Assembly (NCBI GenBank): GCA_964446935.1
Contig: CAYUQI010000004.1
Coordinates: 1-64,000 of the forward strand
DNA: 64,000 bases
Direction of reading: 5' to 3'
Origin: UASB124 sp964446935
Lineage (GTDB): Bacteria > Babelota > Babeliae > Babelales > RVW-14
In this document: positions 9,247 through 18,506 of the stretch, piece after piece
Numbering within the stretch: position 1 is the first letter of the stretch
Layout: each line of letters opens with the position of its first letter
Position numbers and translations under genes: made by a program
Notes under the pieces: model-generated
Database searches by the model: none
The model's input: the letters and a program-made list of their open reading frames with translations, nothing else
What the model was told of the DNA's origin: nothing

Positions 9247-11769
9247 ATGGCTGTTACGGGGGCTGGAAACGAAGAAAAAAAAGTAAGTATGGTAGCTCCA
9301 GTTTCAATTGAAAAGGAGCTCAGAACTGCGTTCCTTGATTATGCAATGTCGGTTATTGTGAGCCGGGCACTTCCTGATGTGCGAGATGGTCTCAAACCGG
9401 TTCATCGACGCATTCTGTATGCAATGCATGAACTTGGTCTTTATCACGAAAAATCATATCGAAAATCTGCTACCGTGGTTGGTGAAGTGATGGGTCACTA
9501 CCATCCTCATGGCGACGCAGCCATTTATCAAACCATGGTTGGCATGGTTCAAGACTTTTCAAAACGGTATCCCTTACTTGATGGCCAAGGTAACTGGGGT
9601 TCTCTTGATGGTGATAATGCAGCAGCGATGCGTTATACCGAAGTACGTATGGCCAGAATTACGCGCGAACTTTTAACCGATATTGAAAAAAATACCGTTC
9701 TTTTTGTTCCAAATTTTGATGAATCTCAGACAGAACCAGCCATTTTGCCAAGCCGAATTCCAAATTTGTTAGTAAACGGTTCAACCGGTATTGCTGTTGG
9801 TATGGCAACCTCTGTTCCTCCGCACAATTTAGGTGAAATTGTTACCGCGTGCATAACACTGTTGAATGAACCAAGGGTATCAGATGAACGACTCTTTGAA
9901 TTAGTCCCAGCACCGGACTTTCCAACCGGCGGTATTATTTGTGGTCGCAGTGGTATTTTAAAAGCTTATCAGACCGGCCATGGACAAATGATTGTTCGTG
10001 GTGTGGTTGAAGTCGAAGAAGGTAAAAAACATACTGCACTTGTTGTTACTGAATTGCCATATCAGGTTAATAAAGCAGACTTAATTGCTCGTATAGCTGA
10101 ATTGGTTAAAGATAAAATTATTGATGGTATTTCAAATATTCGTGACGAGTCTGATCGACGTGGCATTCGTGTTGTTGTTGAGTTGCGTCGTGGCGAAGAT
10201 CCAAGTGTCGTGCTTAATCAATTGTATAAGCACACAGCATTACAATCGTCCATGTCCATTATCATGTTGGCATTATATCAAAACCGACCAATGTTCTTTA
10301 CCTTACGGGAGATGTTGGAACATTTCTTGTTGCATCGTAAAGAAATAATTACACGCCGTTGTGAATTTGATCTCGCCAAGCACAAAGCACGTGTGCATAT
10401 ACTTGATGGTTTGATTATAGCGCTCAATAAGATTGATGAAGTTGTTGCCTTGATTAAAAAATCGCAAACCCCTGAGGAAGCAGCAACTCAACTTAATGCT
10501 CGTTTTGGTTTGTCGGTTGAACAATCTAAGGCAATTCTGGAAATGCGTTTGCAGCGCTTGACCGGCCTTGAACGAGAGAAAATTAATATCGAAATAGCAG
10601 ATCTGAAGAAAATTATTGCTCGCCTTGAACTGATTTTAAGCGATGAAAATGAATTAAAAGGCGAAATCATTAAAGAACTTGAAACAATAAAAGAAGTATA
10701 TGCTGATCCTCGTCGTACCAAACTCGAAGGTCCTGTTGATGGTTTGACGGAAGAAGATCTTGTTCCCGATGAGGAAGTTTTAGTTACGTTAACGAAAAAA
10801 GGCTATATTAAGCGTGTTATTCTTGATACTTACACCGTACAACATCGTGGTGGTAAGGGCAAGAAAGGTATGGCCGACCTTGACGAGTCTGATGACGTTA
10901 TGGAAGACGCCTTTGTTGCGCGTACACATGATGATTTATTGTTCTTTACCAATCTGGGAAGAATTTATAGCTTAAAGGTATTCCAAATACCAGAAGCTTC
11001 GCGTATTGCCAAAGGTCGAGCCGTCGTCAATTTGTTGCAACTGACCGAGGGTGAACGCATTGTTAAATTACTTTGTGCTCGAGATTTAGAAAAGAAATTC
11101 ATTGTTATGATAACCAGGCAGGGTACTATCAAAAAGACCGATGCCGAAGAATTTACTAAGATTCGTAGCACCGGTATTCGTGCACTCAATCTTAATGAAG
11201 GTGATGAATTAGCATTCTGTGCCATTAGTACAGGGGCTGATACCATTGTTATAGCAACGAAAGATGGCCAAGGTATTCACTTCAAAGAAGATGAAGTTCG
11301 ATCAATGGGACGTAATGCTGCCGGTGTACGTGGTATTAGTTTGCGTAGCGGCGACATAGTTGTTGGGCTTGAAGTTATTCCAGCTGAAGACAGAGGAGCC
11401 CTGTTATTCGCCACCTCACAAGGGTATGGAAAACGTGTTCAAGTTGAGGACTTCCGTGTTGCTCACCGTGGTGGCCTTGGTGTACGAACAATTCCAACTG
11501 ACAAACGCAATGGTGATGTTATTGCCTTGGCTCGTGTTACCGATAACTCGCATCTGCTTTTGATTGACACAAACGGTAAAGTCATTAGACTTTCACCTCA
11601 AGAAATTAGAACGATGGGTCGCCAGGCTAAGGGTGTCAGACTTGTTCGTCTCGATGAAGGGCAGGTGCTTGCTGCGCTTGTTGCCTTTGAAGAAGAAGGC
11701 GAGATAGCAGGTGAAACAACTGAAGTCGTTGCAACAACAAATGAGCCTCCAACTGATGAAACAAAATAA
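9247..11769 (+). CDS. gyrA: DNA gyrase subunit A
   Basis: 840 residues, normal length for GyrA. With GyrB it introduces negative supercoils. Residues 36-130 hold the breakage-reunion core with the DNA-linking tyrosine in AAMRYTEVR (Tyr130, E. coli Tyr122). The GyrA box QHRGGKG near residue 532 and the six-bladed C-terminal domain with repeated RG/GI motifs separate it from ParC. A second HRGGLG lies near residue 740. In the quinolone region the sequence is HPHGDAAIYQ, giving Ala91 and Gln95 where E. coli has Ser83 and Asp87. A good Shine-Dalgarno (GGGAAGGG) precedes the ATG. gyrB is not in the window. Confidence 0.97.
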   Translation: MAVTGAGNEEKKVSMVAPVSIEKELRTAFLDYAMSVIVSRALPDVRDGLKPVHRRILYAMHELGLYHEKSYRKSATVVGEVMGHYHPHGDAAIYQTMVGMVQDFSKRYPLLDGQGNWGSLDGDNAAAMRYTEVRMARITRELLTDIEKNTVLFVPNFDESQTEPAILPSRIPNLLVNGSTGIAVGMATSVPPHNLGEIVTACITLLNEPRVSDERLFELVPAPDFPTGGIICGRSGILKAYQTGHGQMIVRGVVEVEEGKKHTALVVTELPYQVNKADLIARIAELVKDKIIDGISNIRDESDRRGIRVVVELRRGEDPSVVLNQLYKHTALQSSMSIIMLALYQNRPMFFTLREMLEHFLLHRKEIITRRCEFDLAKHKARVHILDGLIIALNKIDEVVALIKKSQTPEEAATQLNARFGLSVEQSKAILEMRLQRLTGLEREKINIEIADLKKIIARLELILSDENELKGEIIKELETIKEVYADPRRTKLEGPVDGLTEEDLVPDEEVLVTLTKKGYIKRVILDTYTVQHRGGKGKKGMADLDESDDVMEDAFVARTHDDLLFFTNLGRIYSLKVFQIPEASRIAKGRAVVNLLQLTEGERIVKLLCARDLEKKFIVMITRQGTIKKTDAEEFTKIRSTGIRALNLNEGDELAFCAISTGADTIVIATKDGQGIHFKEDEVRSMGRNAAGVRGISLRSGDIVVGLEVIPAEDRGALLFATSQGYGKRVQVEDFRVAHRGGLGVRTIPTDKRNGDVIALARVTDNSHLLLIDTNGKVIRLSPQEIRTMGRQAKGVRLVRLDEGQVLAALVAFEEEGEIAGETTEVVATTNEPPTDETK

Positions 11770-11829
11770 CGAAGTTTGTTGGTGATGTGTCAACAAGCGG
11801 CTCTTAATTGATATGAATATATTTCTATG

Positions 11830-11856
11830 TGGACCCTGAAATGACCTCAGGGTCCA
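11830..11856. repeat. Perfect palindromic intergenic element
   Basis: A perfect 10-bp stem (TGGACCCTGA / TCAGGGTCCA) around a 7-base loop. It lies between gyrA and dprA, has no T-tract, and shares TGGACCCTGAAAT with the element at 43108-43173. It is therefore better read as a member of an interspersed palindrome family than as a simple terminator. Confidence 0.7.
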
Positions 11857-11894
11857 TGATTGTTAATCATCAAATCGATGTTGATTTATAGTGT

Positions 11895-13100
11895 ATGGAA
11901 ACAACAAATCCTTCCGCTCATAGAATTTTGATTCATTTATCCCTGATTAAAAATATTGGGCCATCAACGGTATTTAAAGTTTTAAAACATCTGTTTTTAA
12001 AACAATACCCTGATCTTATTCATGTCGGATGGATGGAGTTGATTGATCATAAACATGAACTCGATTTTGATTCTTTGTATACCTATTCGACCGGAGACTT
12101 TATTCGTCAAGTTGGGCTTGCTGATGCCGTTGCTTTGTTACTAACTCAGGGCCTTAATGATAAGACATTGCTTGAACAAGAGTTAGAGCGAGCTGCTCGC
12201 AACAATATTTCAATATGTTCTTTTTTTGACGTCGAATATCCGGAAATATTACGACAAATTCATACGCCACCGCTTGTTTTGTATTATCAAGGGACGCTGT
12301 TTAATACAATGGCGAAACGAATTGCTATTGTTGGTGCTCGCAAGGCTTCATCCTATGCTGCACATGTCATGCAATCATTAGTGCCAGATCTTGTTACTCA
12401 AGGATGGCATATTGTCAGTGGAGGAGCACATGGAGCAGATACCATGGCTCACGAAGCAACATTAGCTGCTGGGGGTAGAACCATAGCTGTGATTGGTTCA
12501 GGGTTATTGCAGCCCTATCCAACTTCAAATAAAGATTTATTCAAACGAATTATTGATGCCGGTGGTATTATTACCTCACCATTTCCTCTTTTGTTGCCAC
12601 CCGACAAAGGAACCTTTCCTGCGCGTAATCGAATTATCGCAGGGTTGAGTTTGGGGTGTGTTGTGGTACAAGCTGCTCAGAAGAGTGGTGCACTCATTAC
12701 GGCCAAATATGCTCTTGAACAGGGGCGAATAGTGTTCGCGGTTCCTGGTCCTATTGATCAAGAGTTAAGCATTGGTTGCAATAATTTAATTAAAGAGGGT
12801 GCTAAACTTGTTAATCATGCCAATGATATTTTAGAAGAGTTTGGTGAAACAAGTGTAGTCTCGGCAACGTTCGTCCAAAAAACAGAAACTATTGTTGAAG
12901 AACGTGTTGGTGGTGCTCAGCGGGTAATAGAGCCAATAGATCCATTGTTAAGTTTATTGGTTAAACCAGCAACACTTGATGAGTTATTAATAAAAAGTGG
13001 TATGAATGCGGACGAACTTCAAGATAAATTATTTACCTTACAACTTGAAGGCAAAGTTCGTCAGAACTTTGCTGGTACATGGGAATTGGTACAATCATGA
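11895..13100 (+). CDS. dprA: DNA processing protein DprA (Smf)
   Basis: 401 residues. DprA binds incoming single-stranded DNA and loads RecA during natural transformation. The Rossmann core runs from about residue 133, with GARKAS, SGGAHGADTMAHE, AVIGSGLLQPYP, FPARNRIIAG and SGALITAKYALEQGR all typical. A helical N-terminal segment (SAM-like) precedes it. A C-terminal winged-helix-like domain (about 340-400, including LDELLIKSGMNADELQDKL) follows. The last codons overlap the start of maf by 4 bp. No other competence genes are visible here. Confidence 0.95.
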   Translation: METTNPSAHRILIHLSLIKNIGPSTVFKVLKHLFLKQYPDLIHVGWMELIDHKHELDFDSLYTYSTGDFIRQVGLADAVALLLTQGLNDKTLLEQELERAARNNISICSFFDVEYPEILRQIHTPPLVLYYQGTLFNTMAKRIAIVGARKASSYAAHVMQSLVPDLVTQGWHIVSGGAHGADTMAHEATLAAGGRTIAVIGSGLLQPYPTSNKDLFKRIIDAGGIITSPFPLLLPPDKGTFPARNRIIAGLSLGCVVVQAAQKSGALITAKYALEQGRIVFAVPGPIDQELSIGCNNLIKEGAKLVNHANDILEEFGETSVVSATFVQKTETIVEERVGGAQRVIEPIDPLLSLLVKPATLDELLIKSGMNADELQDKLFTLQLEGKVRQNFAGTWELVQS

Positions 13101-13729
13101 TGATGAGTAAAGATATCCTTTATCTTGGTTCGCAATCACGTGCTCGACAGCGATTGCTTGATTATGCCGGCATTCGTTACAAAGTGCTTACGCACCAAAG
13201 TAGTGAAGAATGTGAACAACAAAATAAGCCATTTGATGAATATGTCTTAGCAATTGCACAGAGTAAAATGCAAGCATTGGTCTTGCCGCCACGAACAGAG
13301 ATTGATACTGATTACCTGTTTGTAGTGACTGCTGATACACTGGTAAGGAATCCTCGAACTGACCAGGTATTGGCAAAGCCCAATGATCGACAACATGCTA
13401 TTGCTATGCTGACAGAAGAGCGCGGGGGGCCTATTGAAGTTATGACTGGTTGTTGCTTAGAAAAATTTCAGTACATCAATGGATCATGGTCGGTAACAGA
13501 CAAGGCTCACTGGGCTATGAGTGCAATGGTTGAATTTTATGTTGATAAAGAATCAGTTAATCGTTACTTAGAAATTTTCCCTTTTGCTTTGCATTGTTCG
13601 GGTGCTGGCGTGGTTGAAGACCATGGCTTGTCATACCTTAAAAGCGTGCAAGGTTCATATACAGCAGTCATAGGGCTACCGCTTTATGAGTTACGGCAGA
13701 AACTTGCGTCAATGAAGTTTAGGTTCTAA
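13097..13729 (+). CDS. maf: Maf-family nucleoside triphosphate pyrophosphatase
   Basis: 210 residues. Maf proteins hydrolyse non-canonical or excess dNTP/NTPs to the monophosphate. The motifs LGSQSRARQRLL near the N-terminus, ADTLV in the middle and GSYTAVIGLPLYEL near the C-terminus are diagnostic. The start at 13097 is chosen because ATGA overlaps the dprA stop; two more ATG codons follow directly. The middle differs from the typical family: the usual GKP that follows ADT is AKP here. The specific nucleotide (dTTP/UTP or m7GTP subgroup) is not assigned. Confidence 0.9.
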   Translation: MMMSKDILYLGSQSRARQRLLDYAGIRYKVLTHQSSEECEQQNKPFDEYVLAIAQSKMQALVLPPRTEIDTDYLFVVTADTLVRNPRTDQVLAKPNDRQHAIAMLTEERGGPIEVMTGCCLEKFQYINGSWSVTDKAHWAMSAMVEFYVDKESVNRYLEIFPFALHCSGAGVVEDHGLSYLKSVQGSYTAVIGLPLYELRQKLASMKFRF

Positions 13730-13885
13730 ATATTTGTACTCAATAGTAGTAAGTAATTGAGCTTAAACAGCTTTTCAGCCTGAAATGTTTCTTGGGCTAT
13801 TTTCTATTGTTTACTCTGTTTTTTAACTATTAAGACTATTTTTGTATAAAAATGGCATGTTTTTTTGTATTTATATATTTGCAAT

Positions 13886-13914
13886 TTGTAAAACACCACC
13901 CTTCTTGGTATAAT
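13886..13914 (+). promoter_or_regulatory. Strong sigma70-type promoter
   Basis: TTGTAA (13886-13891), 17-bp spacer, consensus TATAAT (13909-13914). It lies 51 bp before the GTG start at 13966 in a very AT-rich 230-bp intergenic region that otherwise shows no gene. Confidence 0.65.
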
Positions 13915-13965
13915 TAAATTTATTAATATTTTTATCATATTTGTGGTATTCAAGGAGGTTCTCTA

Positions 13966-14565
13966 GTGAAAACGATCTTCAGATTTTTATTACTAGCAGA
14001 GGCATTGTTTGTCCCATATTATTGTTGCGCTATGGAATCCCAACATACGCAATTAGGGGATCTTAAAAAGCTGATATCTATGATGAGTGTTGGTGAGGAT
14101 AAAAATAAACAAAATACGGACTTTGTGACTCGACTTAAGAAAATAGCAGCTATGTTACAAGCTGATATTAGAGATAAAAGTGAACCAAATCCTAGGCACG
14201 TAGACTTGTTTATGAGAATAGCAACTATGTTATGTGATGATCACATGAATAACGATGAACGAGCTGTTTCTCTTGAAAACATGCTTCTAGGTATGGCAGA
14301 TGCGTTTCAAGATGAACTTGTAAATAAAAAAAATCATGAAGAGATGATCAGAAATGAATTAAGGCCCATGATTAAATCACTTTTATATGAACGAGATGTG
14401 TTAGAAGAATGCTACGAGATTTGTTCTCAAACAACAAAGGGGTCAATACTCTATTGTCCTGGAGAATCAATGCATTATGAGAATCCTACCGAGAATTTAT
14501 ATAGAATATTGGAAAAAGATATCTGTTATTTGGTTACTAGCATGCGCTGTTACCTAACCAGATAA
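13966..14565 (+). CDS. Exported hypothetical protein
   Basis: 199 residues with a GTG start preceded by AAGGAGG, a near-perfect ribosome binding site. The signal peptide is MKTIFRFLLLAEALFVPYYCC, ending about AMES. The mature protein is charged and helical with several cysteines near the C-terminus (EECYEICSQ, LYCPG, DICYLV). Its leader closely resembles that of the next gene (MKTIFNFLVLIGMGLAYSSY). Strong promoter plus strong ribosome binding site suggest high expression. No family is recognised. Confidence 0.7.
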   Translation: MKTIFRFLLLAEALFVPYYCCAMESQHTQLGDLKKLISMMSVGEDKNKQNTDFVTRLKKIAAMLQADIRDKSEPNPRHVDLFMRIATMLCDDHMNNDERAVSLENMLLGMADAFQDELVNKKNHEEMIRNELRPMIKSLLYERDVLEECYEICSQTTKGSILYCPGESMHYENPTENLYRILEKDICYLVTSMRCYLTR

Positions 14566-14633
14566 GACTCTTTTCGTATATTCAGGCCTCGTAACAATAA
14601 AGATGATGTTTATTTTTCTTGAGGAATAGTTCC

Positions 14634-15101
14634 ATGAAAACGATATTTAATTTTTTAGTATTAATAGGGATGGGGTTAGCGTATTCTTCGTATGGATATG
14701 CCATGGATAAAAAGGAAAAGGTGATTGTGGTGTGCGGGGATATGGAAGAAGATCGGTTGCCTCAGAACCAAATTTTACGAATACATACAAATGATATTGA
14801 GAGTGTGTTTAAGTTATCCGAAGAATATAAATGGGATAGCGTTGTTGAAACGTGCAGGCCATTAGAAAAGAAAAGATTGGCTGCAAAAAAAATTCAAAAA
14901 CTTTTGCTAGAGCGAAAGAAATTATTGAAATTTTTGCGTGCACACAAGCATACAGAAGGTGTTAGGCTTCAAAAGGCGACATATACTTCTGGTATATCGG
15001 CTGGAAATAATTATTGTGATGCAATTAATCAACTTGAGCAAGATTTAGAGTTCTTACGTTTTCTTGTTCGTCGTTACCTGACCACATCAAATACTCATTA
15101 A
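14634..15101 (+). CDS. Exported hypothetical protein
   Basis: 155 residues. The ATG at 14634 has GAGG 10 bases upstream; an in-frame TTG at 14619 is less likely. A signal peptide ends near YGYAMD. The mature part is lysine-rich helix (KKRLAAKKIQKLLLERKKLL) with a C-terminal RFLVRRYLT tail resembling the SMRCYLTR end of the preceding protein, so the two may be diverged tandem paralogues. The stop overlaps the convergent gltX stop by 4 bp. Function unknown. Confidence 0.65.
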   Translation: MKTIFNFLVLIGMGLAYSSYGYAMDKKEKVIVVCGDMEEDRLPQNQILRIHTNDIESVFKLSEEYKWDSVVETCRPLEKKRLAAKKIQKLLLERKKLLKFLRAHKHTEGVRLQKATYTSGISAGNNYCDAINQLEQDLEFLRFLVRRYLTTSNTH

Positions 15102-16543
15102 GCGAGCGCTTTAACAGCTACTTCAATACGCCGTATAACCTCGTCTTTTCCTAATACTTCAATCAAATGAAATAAACTTGGTCCTTGCGTAACGCCGGTC
15201 AATGCCAGGCGAAGCGGGTGTATAAGCTTGCTTGCATTGAGGTTGTTTTCTGTTGCATAACCACGTAATGTTTGTTCAATGGAAGCAGCGCTAAAGTCTG
15301 TTAAAGACTTAAACCGTTGTGATAGTGTTTCAAGTTGGACGGGGGTTTCTGGTGTCCAATTCTTTTTACCTTTTTCATCATACGTTGTAGGGGCAACAAA
15401 GAAGAATGTGCCGTGGGTAATGAAATCAGGAATGACGGTAACGCGTTCTTTGAGCAAATCCCACACCTGTGTAATATATGTGTCTGGGTAACGATCCCAA
15501 CCCTGCTGCTTGAGTAATGGTTTGATCAATTCGAGTAAGCGCGCTGGAGTTGCTCGGTGAATATATTGTTGGTTGAGCCAATCTAATTTTTCAATATTAA
15601 AAACAGCGCCTGATTTACCAACCCGTTCAAGTGAGAATTCTTTGATTAATTCATCCATGGTGAATATTTCACGAGTATCACCATCGCCAGGATTCCACCC
15701 AAGAAGGGCAACAAAGTTGATCAATGCTTCGGGTAAATAGCCTTTGGCGCGATAATCTTTCACCGAAACATCCCCATGACGTTTGCTTAATTTGCTTCTG
15801 TCTGGATTGAGGAGTAAAGGCAGATGAGCAAACAGTGGGGCCTGCCACCCAAAGTATTGATAGAGCAAGAGATGTTTAGGGGTACTTGGCAGCCACTCTT
15901 CACCGCGGATAACATGACTTATCTTCATGTAATGGTCATCGACAACAACCGCCAAATGATACGTTGGAAAACCATCGGATTTGAGGAGAACTTGATCATC
16001 AATAACTTTGTAAGCAATGTTAACGATACCACGAATGATGTCGCTAAATGTAATATCCCCTTCCTGTGGAATTTTCATGCGGATAACGTAGGGAGTGTCT
16101 GCATCAAGTTTGGCACGAACTTCTTCTGCTGGAAGATTTCGACAATTTTTATCATAAGCAGGAGGAAGCTTTTGCGCCATTTGTTGGTGGCGTATTGCTT
16201 CAAGACGATCCGGTGTGCAGAAACAATAGTAAGCATGTCCTTTTTCGACAAGCTCTAGTGCATGCTTTTTATACAATGCAAGACGTTGCGATTGAACATA
16301 TGGTCCATATTCACCACCAAATCCAGGACCTTCATTAATGGTAATCCCTGCCCACGTGAGGTTGTTGACAATGTCTTCTATAGCTCCTGGTACGAGTCGA
16401 GATTGGTCTGTATCTTCAATACGAAGAGTAAAAGACCCATTATTTTTTTGCGCTAAAAGATAACAATACAGTGCGGTGCGTAATCCGCCGACATGAAGAA
16501 AGCCTGTAGGGCTTGGGGCAAAACGCGTACGGATTGTGGTCAT
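15098..16543 (-). CDS. gltX: Glutamyl-tRNA synthetase
   Basis: 481 residues, class I aminoacyl-tRNA synthetase. The HIGH-type motif is HVGG (17-20) in APSPTGFLHVGG, and the KMSKS-type motif is KLSKRHG (251-257). RIEDTDQSR and the C-terminal anticodon-binding helical domain are present. Whether it is discriminating or also charges tRNA-Gln cannot be decided from motifs; no GatCAB genes are in view. A ribosome binding site AAGGA precedes the ATG. It lies 15 bp downstream of a small cytosolic gene on the same strand and is probably co-transcribed with it. Confidence 0.96.
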   Translation of the reverse strand: MTTIRTRFAPSPTGFLHVGGLRTALYCYLLAQKNNGSFTLRIEDTDQSRLVPGAIEDIVNNLTWAGITINEGPGFGGEYGPYVQSQRLALYKKHALELVEKGHAYYCFCTPDRLEAIRHQQMAQKLPPAYDKNCRNLPAEEVRAKLDADTPYVIRMKIPQEGDITFSDIIRGIVNIAYKVIDDQVLLKSDGFPTYHLAVVVDDHYMKISHVIRGEEWLPSTPKHLLLYQYFGWQAPLFAHLPLLLNPDRSKLSKRHGDVSVKDYRAKGYLPEALINFVALLGWNPGDGDTREIFTMDELIKEFSLERVGKSGAVFNIEKLDWLNQQYIHRATPARLLELIKPLLKQQGWDRYPDTYITQVWDLLKERVTVIPDFITHGTFFFVAPTTYDEKGKKNWTPETPVQLETLSQRFKSLTDFSAASIEQTLRGYATENNLNASKLIHPLRLALTGVTQGPSLFHLIEVLGKDEVIRRIEVAVKALA

Positions 16544-16558
16544 AGTTGATGTCCTTGT

Positions 16559-17053
16559 TTAATTCAACGTTTCTTTATTGTTTGGTTTCCAATTTTTGAG
16601 TAATTCTTCAAATAAGATATTCATTGGATCTTGCAATGTTGTTGGCGTTGTTGTTTCTAATACTTTTTTTCCGTCGATTGATGATTTGCGTTGTTTTTTG
16701 TTAACACGGGCCTTGGTTTGTTGCATGCTGAGCCACACTGTTTTGAAATCCAGACTATCGGTTTCGATCTTTTGTAATGCGGGCAGTATGGCATCTCTTG
16801 TTGTTGTATCAACATTAATTGTTTCGAGGTTTTTGATAAGTGCTTGTTCCAGAAGATCCAAAAAATCAGTCAAGGTGGTATATAAAAATTCTGGTGACTG
16901 GAGTTGCTCTGAGACATCAATTTGTTGCAAATCTTCAATTAAGCCACGTTCAACCGCCTGTTTTACTAAAGAATGAAGTAAATTTTTTTCATTCTTTAAA
17001 AGCCAGTTGAGTAAACATACGAGCTCGATCGATAGTGATATTTGTGTCGTCAT
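16559..17053 (-). CDS. Hypothetical cytosolic protein upstream of gltX
   Basis: 164 residues, no signal peptide or membrane helix, predominantly helical and acidic/leucine-rich in the first 110 residues with a basic patch (KARVNKKQRKS) after. AAGGA precedes the ATG. It forms a likely operon with gltX. I do not recognise a family. Confidence 0.7.
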   Translation of the reverse strand: MTTQISLSIELVCLLNWLLKNEKNLLHSLVKQAVERGLIEDLQQIDVSEQLQSPEFLYTTLTDFLDLLEQALIKNLETINVDTTTRDAILPALQKIETDSLDFKTVWLSMQQTKARVNKKQRKSSIDGKKVLETTTPTTLQDPMNILFEELLKNWKPNNKETLN

Positions 17054-17228
17054 AATAAATCCTTCACCGTTTCTTATCCCTTAGTATAAAGCCTTTTGTC
17101 GCTCTGATACAAGATGAATGTTTTATTGCCAAATTCTTGACCCGCCACTTCGATTTATGGTCAAATACCGTATGTTTAAGGTCCGAAACAACCATGTCTT
17201 TGAATCTTTGTAATTTTTAGGAGAGGCT

Positions 17229-18506
17229 ATGCGCATAGTATCATTGTTGATGATGGCGGGTTTGCTTGCTGTTGTATCGCTTCAGGCGGAATCCAGGAGT
17301 GCTGAGGAAGTTTTTGGCAAATGGCTTTCTTACCAAAAAATATTTAAGGATTGTTCATTAAATAAATCTGAAAAAGATATACGAAATACATGGCAGGGTT
17401 TGGTTTCGAATTATAAAAAATATTGTCAGAAAGATGCAATTTTCGATCCCTTTTTAAACTCAGTATCCAATAATTGTTTATGTCAAAACGGTGCGTTAAA
17501 TAAAAAAGGAACACGGTCGTTGTGTTCGTTATATCAATGGTTTGATCATGATATTGCAGGGTTTTTGAATTATTTGAAAAACCATGATTTTATTGATAGC
17601 AATGTTAACATGGCAGAAAACGGTATGGAGGTTGATCCTGTTATCAATAGATACAAGCGTTTAACAAAACAGTTTTTCGTTTCACGTTATAAAGATGAAC
17701 GGATGCGTTGTTGTTTTGCATTGGCAAATCGTATGTTTGAGTATTGCTATGGAGAAAAAACATTTGATGATTTTTATACCATTTTAAAAACGCCAGATCA
17801 GCACCAGATTGCTCGTTTGTTTTATTCAATAATGTGGTTTCATTTAGTTGGTGAAGGGTGGAAACATTGGCATGATGATTGCCTCAAACGTATAGCCCAA
17901 GAGGCTAACCGCGGCAAGGAGATTGTTTATATTGCTGGCGGTACTGATATTTATCAATTACTGGAACATGGTATTTACAATATTCGCGTGATAGATCCTA
18001 TGCTTCCATCACAACCGTTGTATTATTCTGAGGGATGGGATTGGTTGGTCAAAAGTAATGCCACCAATCGAGGGATAGGCGACGAAGTTCCTCTGAGTAA
18101 TGTTACTATGAAGCGTTCCGACTACAAGGAGAATGGTTCATTCAATGCTCATCTTTCCACAGACAAAGATGTACAGTTACCGTTGAGCATTACTGAATGG
18201 CAGGTGTATGACAATACGACACATAAGAAGTGTGGTAAGGTTATTTTTGAACGACGCTTTTGCCAAACATCAGATTTTACTCTAAGCCCTAAAAAGGCTT
18301 TTTTGATTTCATTTAATGAAATGTATTATGTTGCTATTCCAAGTAATTATGGTGGGTGGGGCATTGGGGCAGAATCGCTTCCCAAGAAATTAAGCTTACA
18401 TGTTAAACAGCTTCGGAAACCGGTAACGCAAAAAGTGTTGCTTAATATTGCACGAGGCGAAGATTGTCCACTGACATTTATTCGTCTTGGGAGCTGTGCG
18501 ACATAG
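17229..18506 (+). CDS. Exported protein with possible Rossmann/methyltransferase-like segment
   Basis: 425 residues. TAGGAGAGG sits directly before the ATG. The signal peptide is about residues 1-20 (MRIVSLLMMAGLLAVVSLQA). The middle contains KEIVYIAGGTDIYQLLEHG followed by IRVIDPMLPSQ. This reads like the beta1-loop-alpha-beta2 of a SAM-binding fold (GGT-D then acidic end of strand 2), but later motifs are not clear and an exported methyltransferase would be unusual. The C-terminal half is strand-rich (FERRFCQTSDFTL, YYVAIPSNYGGWG). Its last 29 bp overlap the convergent amidase gene. The fold idea is tentative; treat as an uncharacterised exported protein. Confidence 0.65.
   Translation: MRIVSLLMMAGLLAVVSLQAESRSAEEVFGKWLSYQKIFKDCSLNKSEKDIRNTWQGLVSNYKKYCQKDAIFDPFLNSVSNNCLCQNGALNKKGTRSLCSLYQWFDHDIAGFLNYLKNHDFIDSNVNMAENGMEVDPVINRYKRLTKQFFVSRYKDERMRCCFALANRMFEYCYGEKTFDDFYTILKTPDQHQIARLFYSIMWFHLVGEGWKHWHDDCLKRIAQEANRGKEIVYIAGGTDIYQLLEHGIYNIRVIDPMLPSQPLYYSEGWDWLVKSNATNRGIGDEVPLSNVTMKRSDYKENGSFNAHLSTDKDVQLPLSITEWQVYDNTTHKKCGKVIFERRFCQTSDFTLSPKKAFLISFNEMYYVAIPSNYGGWGIGAESLPKKLSLHVKQLRKPVTQKVLLNIARGEDCPLTFIRLGSCAT

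Noticed and set aside
11830..11856. Simple rho-independent terminator for gyrA
   Set aside because: A perfect stem but no T-run, and the sequence recurs elsewhere as part of a palindromic element, so a terminator call alone is not supported.
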